From contig CAZXMB010000070.1 in assembly GCA_964641715.1 (NCBI GenBank), positions 1 through 15,186 of the forward strand: a stretch of DNA of 15,186 nt, in the 5' to 3' direction. How positions within the stretch are numbered: the stretch's first letter is position 1; every line of letters starts with the position of its first letter. The notes under the pieces are model-generated. The model was given only the letters and a program-made list of their open reading frames with translations, did not search any database and was not told the origin of the DNA. Both the position numbers and the translations under genes were made by a program. This document shows positions 1 to 6,752 of the stretch, piece by piece. The DNA is from CAZXMB01 sp964641715. GTDB lineage: Bacteria; Desulfobacterota; BSN033; UBA1163.

Positions 1-9
1 ATTTTCTGC

Positions 10-64
10 TTGACAAATTTTGAGAAATTAAATATTTGTTAACGAGATTTAATTATATTTAATT
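10..64 (+). promoter_or_regulatory. Putative promoter and operator-like repeats upstream of the XRE-cupin regulator
   Basis: A perfect -35 hexamer TTGACA lies at 10-15, with a weak -10 candidate TATTTG at 33-38 (17-bp spacer). The octamer ATTTAATT occurs at 47-54 and 57-64, one helical turn apart, and its inverted copy AATTAAAT lies at 26-33, between the -35 and the start codon. Such paired sites are what an autoregulating XRE repressor would bind. The region is very AT-rich, so chance repeats are possible. No Shine-Dalgarno sequence precedes the start codon at 72. Confidence 0.35.
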
Positions 65-71
65 CATTCTT

Positions 72-620
72 ATGAGAGAGATTGTCGAAAAACTGAGGGC
101 CTTCCGGACGGCAAATCGGATGACCCTCAAACAACTGGCCCAGAAGGCCGGGTGTACAGATGCCTACCTCTCCCAGCTCGAAAGGGGTCATGCGAACCCT
201 TCCATCATGATCCTCAAAAAGATTGCGTCCGCCCTTCAGGTGAAGGTCGTTGATTTCTTTCTCGAACCACAGAACGAGGAGAATGATGTAGTCTGCAAGG
301 AAGAAGAGAGAGTCAATATCCGTTTTAAACGAGGGGACGCAAAGATTCAGATGCTTGTCCGAAATATCCGCAATAAACGGATGCAGCCTTTTTATACAAC
401 GATTGAACCCGGGGGGGGATCAAAGGGGCCTTATTCCCATATCGGAGAGGAATGTGGGATTGTTCTAAAGGGAATGCTGGAGATCAACCTGAATGGGAAG
501 ACGTATCGGCTGAAGAAAAATGAAAGTTTCTATTTTTCATCACAGGAGCCTCACAGCTGGTCAAACCCGGGTAAAAAGGAGACGATTGTGATATGGGTGG
601 TCAGCCCGCCGACATTTTAA
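72..620 (+). CDS. XRE-family transcriptional regulator with C-terminal cupin domain
   Basis: A 182-residue protein. Residues about 5-60 form an XRE-type helix-turn-helix (TLKQLAQKAGCTDAYLSQLE region followed by NPSIMILKKIASAL). Residues about 105-180 form a small cupin barrel with candidate metal or ligand residues in YSHIGEECG and EPHSW. This HTH-plus-cupin layout is typical of PuuR-like regulators, which bind a small effector in the cupin and control an adjacent catabolic operon. It sits immediately upstream of, and on the same strand as, the transporter and ring-degradation genes, so it is the likely local regulator; the effector may be the imported substrate (inference). The ATG at 72 has no visible ribosome-binding site but gives the normal N-terminus just ahead of the HTH. 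It may regulate itself through the AT-rich repeats upstream. Confidence 0.9.
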   Translation: MREIVEKLRAFRTANRMTLKQLAQKAGCTDAYLSQLERGHANPSIMILKKIASALQVKVVDFFLEPQNEENDVVCKEEERVNIRFKRGDAKIQMLVRNIRNKRMQPFYTTIEPGGGSKGPYSHIGEECGIVLKGMLEINLNGKTYRLKKNESFYFSSQEPHSWSNPGKKETIVIWVVSPPTF

Positions 621-655
621 TTGTGAGGAGGGAATAGAGGCGGAAGAAGTTAAAC

Positions 656-746
656 CTCAATTGAGCGGCTCTTCCTTGCCATTTCGAGGTGCTCAATAAA
701 GGCTTTTTATTAAAAGCCGCTCAATTTCATTCTCGAAATGAGAATG
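656..746 (+). promoter_or_regulatory. Structured leader with competing inverted repeats upstream of dctP
   Basis: This 160-bp gap between regulator and transporter holds several perfect inverted repeats. These are a 10-bp palindrome CTCAATTGAG (656-665), a 12-bp pair AATTGAGCGGCT (659-670) with AGCCGCTCAATT (715-726), and a 9-bp pair CATTTCGAG (680-688) with CTCGAAATG (732-740). There are also local hairpins GGCTTTT-TATT-AAAAGCC (701-718) and CATTCTC-GAAAT-GAGAATG (728-746). The 12-bp and 9-bp pairs cross each other (pseudoknot order), and the two local hairpins compete with them. The set ends 16 nt before the strong Shine-Dalgarno of dctP. It could be an attenuator, a binding site for the cupin regulator, or a small mobile palindromic element; the sequence alone cannot decide. 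Confidence 0.5.
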
Positions 747-762
747 AGGGGGGAATACAAAG

Positions 763-770
763 AAAGGAGG
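763..770 (+). promoter_or_regulatory. Strong Shine-Dalgarno that fixes the dctP start
   Basis: AAAGGAGG lies 8 nt before the ATG at 779. An in-frame upstream start at 689 has no such site and would add 30 residues in front of the Tat motif, so 779 is the better start. Confidence 0.75.
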
Positions 771-778
771 AATGCAAA

Positions 779-1772
779 ATGTGTAACAGGATGACGAGAA
801 GAGATTTTTTGAAGAATTCGATGATTGGCGGTATGGCTTTGGGGGCAGGCGCTGGGATCTATGAGCTGGCACACGCCCAGGCGACCAACATCCGGTTCAG
901 CACCTGGCATGCTCCTATGAGCAGAGAGGTAAAGACTGTATGGGAACCCATGCTTGAGGAGGTGAAGAAGAAAAGCGGAGGGAAGATCGCCTCCACCCTG
1001 TATGCAGGGGGTGCCCTGGGAAAGGGGCCAGAGCATTTTGATATCGTCGCAAAAGGTCTTTCCGATATGGGTTATTTTACTGCCACCTGGACACCGGGCC
1101 GATTTCCGCTTTCCGATGTTCTCTCCCTGGCCGCCTGGGTCGATGGAAAGGACCTTGCCGTCGATATCGGAAATGCGATGTATGAGANNNNNNNNNNNNN
1201 NNNNNNNNNNNNNNNNNNNNNNNNNNNNNNNNNNNNNNNNNNNNNNNNNNNNNNNNNNNNNNNNNNNNNNNNNNNNNNNNNNNNNNNTCTTCATGCCCCT
1301 TGGCGATGTCTACATGGCAATTGAGACAGGGACAGTTGATGGGCTTGTCACATGTCCCCCTATTTTTCTTTCTTTCAAGCTAAACGAGGTTGCCAAACAT
1401 GGCGTGGTGACCACTTTTGGGTGTGTGACCGAAGGGGTGGTCATGAATCTCGAAAGCTGGAAAAAAGTTCCGGATGATCAGAAGAAGATTGTCGAAACAG
1501 TATGCAAAAATCCTTTCAAAACTACGGGGGGTCTGACAAAGGAAGTTTATAAGACGATGATGAAGGAGATTGCGGACAAAGGAGTGGCCCTTTATAATCT
1601 TCCCTCCGTTGAGGCGGAGCGCTGGTATGAGAAGTTCAGGGAGGAGACCCGGAAGTGGGTGGCTGATCTGGAGGGAAAGGGGCTTCCGGCCAAAGAGGTG
1701 GTGAAGATGTACAATCAGGAATGTGAGAAGCGAGGCGTTAAGGTTGTCGCCTTTCCAAAGGAGTGGGCGTGA
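779..1772 (+). CDS. dctP: TRAP transporter substrate-binding protein DctP, interrupted by an assembly gap
   Basis: Periplasmic solute-binding protein of a TRAP transporter, which captures an organic anion and hands it to DctQM. The ATG at 779 is preferred because AAAGGAGG lies at 763-770 and because it places a Tat signal at the N-terminus: twin arginines in TRRDFLK (residues 6-12), a hydrophobic stretch, and a likely cleavage site near AHA-QA (about residues 32-36). The mature part begins TNIRFSTWH. After the gap, the FMPLGDVYMAIETGTVDGLV stretch is the DctP signature. A 100-N run covers 1188-1287. The frame differs by one across the N run, so the true gap is not 100 nt; an intact gene needs a multiple of 3. 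Comparison with the usual ~340-residue family length suggests that somewhat more than 100 nt is missing. It is first in the transporter operon dctP-dctQ-dctM. Confidence 0.88.
1188..1287. other. Assembly gap of 100 Ns inside dctP
   Basis: Exactly 100 Ns, the usual placeholder for a gap of unknown length. The flanking sequences do not overlap each other, unlike at the second gap. Both flanks encode parts of the same DctP protein but in different frames relative to the N run, showing that the stated length is wrong. Confidence 0.95.
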
Positions 1773-1800
1773 GAAAGGTTTAAAGACGCAATGGGGTGAT

Positions 1801-1832
1801 GAAGAAGGGGCGGCCCAGATCGCCCCTTCTTC
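1801..1832 (+). terminator. Hairpin between dctP and dctQ (attenuator or mRNA-processing/stability element)
   Basis: A perfect 12-bp stem, GAAGAAGGGGCG at 1801-1812 and CGCCCCTTCTTC at 1821-1832, with an 8-nt loop. There is no long T-run after it (GTTGTGTC), so it is probably a leaky terminator or a 3' stabilising hairpin for the dctP message. Such an element would allow far more binding protein than membrane subunits to be made. It also argues against the GTG start of dctQ at 1796, which would place the hairpin inside the coding sequence. Confidence 0.65.
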
Positions 1833-1870
1833 GTTGTGTCAAGAAGCAGGATGGGAGAAGAGAATCAACC

Positions 1871-2356
1871 ATGAAGTTCAAACAGTGGATCCATAGGATC
1901 AATTTTTATGCATGTGGTGTGGGGATGGGCCTTCTCATTCCGCTGATGTTGCTGACCACAGGGGATGTGTTGGGAAGAAAATTTTTTTCAAAGACAATCC
2001 CTGGGACCTTTGAGCTTTCCGAATATATATTGGCTGTCTTCATTCTCCTCGGAGCCGCCTATACCCAGCAGGTCAAGGGACATGTCGGGGTTGATTTTCT
2101 CACTTCTCGTCTCTCGCCCCGTCTTCGAACCGTTTGCGAGATTCTTACCACGCTACTCAGCCTCTTCATCATTGGAATTGTAATCTGGCAGGGTTGGTTG
2201 GAGGGCATCAGGGAACGGACGGTTTCGGATATGCTGAGAATCCCTCAGTATCCCTTCAGGCTCCTGGTCGCTGTAGGGGGTTTTCTCCTTTGGCTAGAGC
2301 TTCTACTTGACCTCTTTTACTCTATCGGAAAACTGAAAAGGAGGGAAACCGCATGA
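1871..2356 (+). CDS. dctQ: TRAP transporter small membrane subunit DctQ
   Basis: A 161-residue membrane protein with four hydrophobic segments: about residues 13-32, 47-64, 86-106 and 127-150. The motif region TTGDVLGRKFF, followed by TFELSEYILAVF and QQVKGHVGVDF, is characteristic of the DctQ family. DctQ bridges the binding protein and DctM. The ATG at 1871 is chosen because the longer frame from GTG 1796 would run through the perfect hairpin at 1801-1832 and add a charged, unrelated N-terminus. The end overlaps the dctM start by the ATGA junction (2353-2356), which indicates translational coupling. Confidence 0.85.
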   Translation: MKFKQWIHRINFYACGVGMGLLIPLMLLTTGDVLGRKFFSKTIPGTFELSEYILAVFILLGAAYTQQVKGHVGVDFLTSRLSPRLRTVCEILTTLLSLFIIGIVIWQGWLEGIRERTVSDMLRIPQYPFRLLVAVGGFLLWLELLLDLFYSIGKLKRRETA

Positions 2357-3660
2357 ACCCCATCACCGCCGGGATCCTGGGGAGTGCCTTGCTTGTTTTC
2401 CTCCTGTTTCTCGGTATGCCCATTGCCTTTGTTATGATGTTTGTCGGATTTTTAGGGATCAGTTACCTGGCCTCCATCCATGCGGCTCTTCCGGTTGTGG
2501 CAAAAACCATTTATGAAACCGCCTCTCATTATCCCTATACCATCATTCCCCTCTTTATCCTGATGGGGGGATTTGCGGGAAGTGCCGGCATTACCCGTGA
2601 ACTCTATGAGACCTTTGATAAATGGTTCAGAAAATTGCCGGGTGGATTGGGGATTGCGACGATTGCCGCCTGTGCTTTTTTTGCGGCATTGAGCGGTTCA
2701 TCCGTTGCTGCCTCAGCCGCCATGGGAACGATTGCCATTCCAGAGATGAGGCGATTCCGTTATGCCCCGAAATTGGCTGTGGGTGTGGTGGCTGCCGGGG
2801 GGACACTCAGTTTTCTCATCCCGCCCTCTCTGGGTTTTGTCGTCTATGGAATGTTAACCGAACAGTCGATTGGTAAACTTTTGATCTCGGGCATCTTTCC
2901 AGGGGTTCTCCTCTCTCTGGCATTCATCACCATTGTTATTGTTCAGGTAAAAGTGGATCCCGGTTTGGCTCCGGCGACTCTGGGTGATGTCAGTTTGAAG
3001 GAGAAAATTCTTGCTTTCTCCGGAATTTGGGAGACCCTTCTCGTATTTTTCATCGTGATGGGAGGAATCTACCTGGGTTTTATCAATCCGACCGAAGCAG
3101 GGGCGATCGGTGCCACAGCCCTTTTTGTGATCATTCTGCTCAAGAGGAGATTAACCCTGAAAAATCTTTCCTCCTCTCTGCTGGAGGCGGCGAGGATCTC
3201 TGTTTTGGTCCTCTTCCTGGTTGCAGGAGCGAATGTCTTCAGTTACTTTTTAGCCCTCTCCACCATCCCGATGGCTGTCTCGAGCTGGATGGCAGGACTC
3301 CAGGTTTCTCGATACCTCATCCTTGCCATTATTATTCTGATTTACCTGATCCTGGGTTGTTTTCTTGATGCCATCTCCATGATGGTTCTCACCATGCCCG
3401 TGATCTTTCCCGTGATTCGAACACTGGGTTTTGATCCCATCTGGTTTGGGGTGATCTGCGTCATCATGATGGAGGCAGGACTGATTACCCCGCCGGTCGG
3501 ATTAAATGTCTATACGTTGGCAGGAGTGGTAAAAGATGTCCCCATGCAGACGATCTTCAGAGGAGCTGTACCGTTTCTTATTTCGATGATCGTGATTGTC
3601 GTCCTCATCACGATTTTTCCAAAAATTGCACTTTTTTTGCCGGGGATGATGGGGAGGTAG
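2353..3660 (+). CDS. dctM: TRAP transporter large membrane subunit DctM
   Basis: A 435-residue polytopic membrane protein, full length for the DctM family, with about 12 hydrophobic segments. Family hallmarks include the LFILMGGFAGSAGI region, FFAALSGSSVAASAAMGTIA, GGTLSFLIPPS and NPTEAGAIGA. It forms the Na+- or H+-coupled channel that moves the anion delivered by DctP. It starts inside the last codons of dctQ (ATGA overlap). Because the rest of the cluster matches nicotinate breakdown, the cargo may be nicotinate or another pyridine carboxylate; TRAP systems typically carry carboxylates, but the substrate cannot be read from the sequence. Confidence 0.93.
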   Translation: MNPITAGILGSALLVFLLFLGMPIAFVMMFVGFLGISYLASIHAALPVVAKTIYETASHYPYTIIPLFILMGGFAGSAGITRELYETFDKWFRKLPGGLGIATIAACAFFAALSGSSVAASAAMGTIAIPEMRRFRYAPKLAVGVVAAGGTLSFLIPPSLGFVVYGMLTEQSIGKLLISGIFPGVLLSLAFITIVIVQVKVDPGLAPATLGDVSLKEKILAFSGIWETLLVFFIVMGGIYLGFINPTEAGAIGATALFVIILLKRRLTLKNLSSSLLEAARISVLVLFLVAGANVFSYFLALSTIPMAVSSWMAGLQVSRYLILAIIILIYLILGCFLDAISMMVLTMPVIFPVIRTLGFDPIWFGVICVIMMEAGLITPPVGLNVYTLAGVVKDVPMQTIFRGAVPFLISMIVIVVLITIFPKIALFLPGMMGR

Positions 3661-3679
3661 TCTCTTTCGAAGAAAATGT

Positions 3680-3708
3680 GAAGCTCCCCGCCCACAGGGC
3701 GGGGCTTC
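3680..3708. repeat. GC-rich hairpin, copy 1 of a dispersed palindrome family
   Basis: Core CCCCGCC-CACAG-GGCGGGG at 3686-3704 (the stem extends to 8 bp with an ACA loop), flanked by GAAG (3680-3683) and CTTC (3705-3708), which can pair around a 2-nt bulge. It lies 20 bp after the dctM stop and could act as a transcript 3' end, though no T-run follows. The same core, with a TACAA loop, recurs at 3745-3763 and, inverted, at 15154-15172. Confidence 0.7.
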
Positions 3709-3733
3709 CCGGAAAGGAAATCTTATTTATATT

Positions 3734-3775
3734 GTGCCCATTGACCCCGCCTACAAGGCGGGGCTTGCGGGGCAC
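3734..3775. repeat. GC-rich two-tier hairpin, copy 2 of a dispersed palindrome family
   Basis: The inner stem CCCCGCC (3745-3751) and GGCGGGG (3757-3763) closes a TACAA loop. An outer stem GTGCCC (3734-3739) and GGGCAC (3770-3775) is separated from the inner one by internal loops of 5 and 6 nt. The whole 19-nt core is identical to the reverse complement of the copy at 15154-15172, while the outer stem differs in sequence but still pairs. The element lies in the leader of the aldehyde dehydrogenase gene. The remaining leader (3776-3859) shows nothing else clear besides AAAAAGGAG and GAGGAG purine runs. Confidence 0.7.
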
Positions 3776-3859
3776 TTGCCGGTCAAATTTCAGAGTCCAA
3801 AGTTCAAATCATGTTTAGATTCCCCATTGACACAGTTTAATAAAAAGGAGAGTGAGGAG

Positions 3860-5344
3860 ATGGCGTTGCTACCTGAGGTGAAGAAGCATTACGGAAAACA
3901 GAAATTTCTCATTGATGGGGAGTGGGTGGAATCGAGATCCACCGAGACCCATCCGAATACGAATCCTGCAACAGATGAGGTTATTTCAGAATTGCCACAG
4001 GCTACAGGCGAAGAGGCCCGGGTTGCAGTGATGGCCGCTCACAAGGCCTTCAAAAGATGGAGAGATGTCTCTTTTCGGGATCGGGCCCGTCTTCTCTTTG
4101 ACATGAGGGCGAGGTTTGAAGAACATTCTGAGGAGCTTTCACGAATTCTCGTCCAGGATCATGGGAGGACGATTGAAGAGGCAAGGGGTTCTGTCAGAAG
4201 GGTGATTGAAAATATCGAGTCTGCGTGTTCTGCTCTCTACGGGTTGGTCCAAAGAAACGAACATATGGATCAGGTTGCAGAGGGGATTGATCAATATCTC
4301 CTATGGGAACCTCTGGGCGTTTTTCTCATCATTACACCGGGCAATATCCCCATGCATGCCTGGTCCTCCTTTGTCCCCTATGGTCTTGCAGCCGGATGTA
4401 CTATGGTCCTTAGCCCGAGCAGACAGTGCCCTGTTGCCTCAGAGGCCATTTGTAAGGTAGCACAGGAGGCAGGTTTTCCCCCGGGAGTCCTCAACCTCAT
4501 CCACGGGGGGAGGACGGTCAATAAGGAAATATTATCCCAACCGCAGGTGAAGGGTGTGGGTTTTATAGGCTCCAATCGGGCAGGCCATGAGCTCTTTGAA
4601 CTTTGCGGGAAACTGAAGAAGACCTCCTCCATCAATGGCAACGGGAAGAATCATGTGGTCATTATGCCTGACGCCGATCTTGATTCTGGCATTCAGTGGC
4701 TCCTCAGGGGATGTTTTGGCATGTCGGGGCAGCGCTGCCTCGGGACAGATAACGTGGTGATTATTGGCCATATCTATGATGAAGTGAAAGAGAGGTTTAA
4801 AGAAGCGGCCTCGAGAATGAGACTTGGTTACGGGCTGGACACTGAAACGGAGCTGGGTCCGATGGCCACCCGGGCAGGGAAGGAAAAGGTGGTCAGATGG
4901 ATTGAAACATCATTGTCTGAAGGGGCAAAGATGGTTCTTGATGGAAGAGGGGTGAAGGTCAAGGGCTACTCCAGAGGTTATTTCCTTGGTCCCACAATCC
5001 TTGAAAATGTTGACGTGGATATGCCTATGGCGAAAGAAGAGGCTTTTGGTCCGGTGTCCGCTCTGATCCGATGTGAAAACCTCGATCAGGCCATCGAGTG
5101 GATTAATACGAAGACCCATCTCGGTCATACCGCATGCATTATGACAAGGGATGGGAGGAACGCCCGAAAGTTTATCAGAGAGGTTAATGTGGGGAATGTG
5201 GGGGTCAATGTAGGGGTGGCACAACCTTATGCCTTCTTCCCCCTTGGATCGAGAAGAGAATCCTTTGCTGGAACAGCCAAATCACGAATGGCCTCCATGA
5301 GGCTGTTTATGGATGAGAAGACGGTCGTGACGAGGTGGGTTTAA
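3860..5344 (+). CDS. CoA-acylating aldehyde dehydrogenase of the methylmalonate-semialdehyde dehydrogenase (MmsA) type
   Basis: A 494-residue ALDH-superfamily protein. The start at ATG 3860 is chosen for the upstream purine-rich GGAGAGTGAGGAG; a longer frame from 3734 would run through the palindrome. The catalytic Cys293 lies in FGMSGQRCLG, and the oxyanion Asn162 in TPGNIP. The position of the usual ALDH general base Glu holds Asn259 (SINGNGKNH), as in MmsA enzymes, which use CoA rather than water for deacylation. KNHVVIMPDAD and the VGVNVGVAQPYAFFPLGSRRESFAG region also match MmsA. MmsA enzymes turn a 2-substituted malonate semialdehyde, CoA and NAD+ into acyl-CoA, CO2 and NADH. Here the likely substrate is 2-formylglutarate from the enamidase, giving glutaryl-CoA (inference). 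Odd: the usual cofactor-loop KPSE is SPSR (185-188). Its stop abuts the next gene's GTG. Confidence 0.85.
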   Translation: MALLPEVKKHYGKQKFLIDGEWVESRSTETHPNTNPATDEVISELPQATGEEARVAVMAAHKAFKRWRDVSFRDRARLLFDMRARFEEHSEELSRILVQDHGRTIEEARGSVRRVIENIESACSALYGLVQRNEHMDQVAEGIDQYLLWEPLGVFLIITPGNIPMHAWSSFVPYGLAAGCTMVLSPSRQCPVASEAICKVAQEAGFPPGVLNLIHGGRTVNKEILSQPQVKGVGFIGSNRAGHELFELCGKLKKTSSINGNGKNHVVIMPDADLDSGIQWLLRGCFGMSGQRCLGTDNVVIIGHIYDEVKERFKEAASRMRLGYGLDTETELGPMATRAGKEKVVRWIETSLSEGAKMVLDGRGVKVKGYSRGYFLGPTILENVDVDMPMAKEEAFGPVSALIRCENLDQAIEWINTKTHLGHTACIMTRDGRNARKFIREVNVGNVGVNVGVAQPYAFFPLGSRRESFAGTAKSRMASMRLFMDEKTVVTRWV

Positions 5345-5797
5345 GTGATCCATTTTGTTTTAAATGGGAAAGAGATCGAGGTGGAGGTTCCCCAGAACTG
5401 GACCCTTCTGCGTCTCCTTCGAGAAAAGCTTAGACTGACCGGAACAAAAGAGGGATGCGGGATTGGCGAATGCGGGGCCTGCACAGTACTACTCGACGGA
5501 ATGCCTGTGAATGCCTGCCTCATCCTGGTCCCCAAAGTGGAAGGAAGGAAAGTGGAGACCGTTGAAGGTCTTGGAAGCGGTGAGTCCCTTCATCCTTTAC
5601 AAAAATCATTTATTGACCATGGGGCCGTTCAGTGCGGTTTTTGTACACCGGGGATGCTGATGTCTTCGAAGGCTCTTTTGGATAAGAACCCCCATCCCAG
5701 CCGGGAGGAGATCAAAGAGGCCATTTCAGGCAACCTCTGCCGGTGTACCGGTTATCAGCAGATCATCGAGGCCATTGAAAAAGCGTCGGAGGTTTGA
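5345..5797 (+). CDS. Molybdenum hydroxylase small subunit, 2x[2Fe-2S] (CoxS/NdhS-like)
   Basis: A 150-residue iron-sulfur subunit of a xanthine dehydrogenase-family enzyme, passing electrons from the Mo centre to the FAD subunit. The N-terminal plant-ferredoxin-type cluster uses Cys38, Cys43, Cys46 and Cys58 (CGIGECGAC...C). The second cluster, in the C-terminal helical domain, uses Cys97, Cys100, Cys132 and Cys134 (QCGFCTPGM and LCRCTGY). All eight ligands are present and the length is normal. The GTG start directly follows the TAA of the aldehyde dehydrogenase, implying co-transcription and translational coupling. Subunit order is small-FAD-large. In this context it probably belongs to a nicotinate dehydrogenase making 6-hydroxynicotinate, but the subunit itself does not reveal the substrate. 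Confidence 0.93.
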   Translation: MIHFVLNGKEIEVEVPQNWTLLRLLREKLRLTGTKEGCGIGECGACTVLLDGMPVNACLILVPKVEGRKVETVEGLGSGESLHPLQKSFIDHGAVQCGFCTPGMLMSSKALLDKNPHPSREEIKEAISGNLCRCTGYQQIIEAIEKASEV

Positions 5798-5888
5798 GGA
5801 TCGGTCGTATCGACCTTGAGGTAAGAGGCAAAAGATTTTCTGCGTTAAACGAAGTGCTCCTCTTCCCTCCAACCTTAAACAGACTTTT

Positions 5889-6752
5889 ATGATTCCTCCT
5901 TTTAACTATAGAGTTCCTACGACCCTTCAAGAGGCCTGCGGTCTCATGTGGGATTTCAGGGAAAAGGCGAAGGTGATTGCAGGCGGAACAGATCTGGTCA
6001 TCTCCCTCCGAAAAGGAAGCCTGAGACCTGAGGCCCTGATGGATATCACCCGCATTCCTGAGCTTCAAAGGGTGGAAGAGAGGGATGGGATCGTTTCCAT
6101 CGGAGGGGCTGTGACCCATTCGGAGATCGCCTCCTCCCTCCTTATCAAAGAATACGGGAGGGTATTATCGGATGCCGCCTCTGAGATAGGTTCCCCCCAG
6201 ATCAGAAGTATTGGAACGATCGGAGGAAATATTGTGAATGGTTCTCCTGCTGCGGATTTGCTTCCACCCCTGATGGTGCTGGAGGCCGTGGGAAGAGTGG
6301 TTTCGAAAGAAAGGGAAAGAGAGGTTCCCGTCGGTCAACTTTTTAAAGGCCCCTATCGAACAGAGCTTCAACCTGATGAGATTTTGACTCATATTTATTT
6401 TAAGAAACTTCCTCCCAGTACGAGAAGTGCTTTTATCCGGTTAACCCGGAGAGAGGGGATGGCCATTGCGAGGATGAGCGTGGCTACTCTGCTTCAAAGG
6501 GAAGGAGATTTTATGAGGGATGTCCGAATCTCTGTCGGAGCGGTCACTCCCGCGCCTCAGAGGATGACGGAGGCAGAGTCCTTGTTAAAGGATCAATTAT
6601 TTGATGAAACCAGGCTGAAGATGGCTGCCCGGAAGGTTTCCGAGGAGATGATTTCACATAGCGGCCTACGCCCCTCCACATCCTATAAAGCACCGGTGGT
6701 GGAGGCTTTAGTGATCAGGGCTTTGCGAAAGGCTTTTGGGAATTTGCGATGA
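5889..6752 (+). CDS. Molybdenum hydroxylase FAD-binding medium subunit (CoxM/NdhF-like)
   Basis: A 287-residue FAD subunit. FAD-binding motifs are AGGTDL at residues 31-36 and TIGGNIVNGSPAAD at 110-123; the C-terminal CO-dehydrogenase flavoprotein domain follows (RREGMAIARMSVATLL onwards). The length lacks room for the extra [4Fe-4S] insertion found in 4-hydroxybenzoyl-CoA reductase, so that enzyme is unlikely. The subunit takes electrons from the 2Fe-2S subunit and passes them to an acceptor such as NAD(P)+ or a redox protein. The start at ATG 5889 has no clear Shine-Dalgarno. A 91-bp spacer separates it from the small subunit and carries only a short 5-bp hairpin (5803-5815). Its end overlaps the large-subunit start by ATGA (6749-6752). 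Confidence 0.92.
   Translation: MIPPFNYRVPTTLQEACGLMWDFREKAKVIAGGTDLVISLRKGSLRPEALMDITRIPELQRVEERDGIVSIGGAVTHSEIASSLLIKEYGRVLSDAASEIGSPQIRSIGTIGGNIVNGSPAADLLPPLMVLEAVGRVVSKEREREVPVGQLFKGPYRTELQPDEILTHIYFKKLPPSTRSAFIRLTRREGMAIARMSVATLLQREGDFMRDVRISVGAVTPAPQRMTEAESLLKDQLFDETRLKMAARKVSEEMISHSGLRPSTSYKAPVVEALVIRALRKAFGNLR

Noticed and set aside
689..778. N-terminal extension of DctP from 689
   Set aside because: It runs through the leader repeats, has no ribosome-binding site, and would bury the Tat signal 30 residues inside the protein.
1796..1870. GTG start of DctQ at 1796
   Set aside because: It would make the perfect hairpin at 1801-1832 coding and add a charged 25-residue tail not expected in DctQ.
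3510..3695. Small minus-strand open frame over the dctM end and similar antisense frames elsewhere (for example 4910-5224, 6986-7369, 9516-9890)
   Set aside because: They lie opposite well-supported genes, lack recognisable domains or ribosome-binding sites, and read as shadows of the coding strand.
3827..3832. TTGACA as a promoter for the aldehyde dehydrogenase gene
   Set aside because: A -10 box 17 bp downstream would fall at about 3850, is not present (GAGTGA), and would leave no room for the ribosome-binding site before 3860.
5889..6752. 4-hydroxybenzoyl-CoA reductase FAD subunit
   Set aside because: The subunit has no extra cysteine-rich [4Fe-4S] insertion and is of ordinary length.
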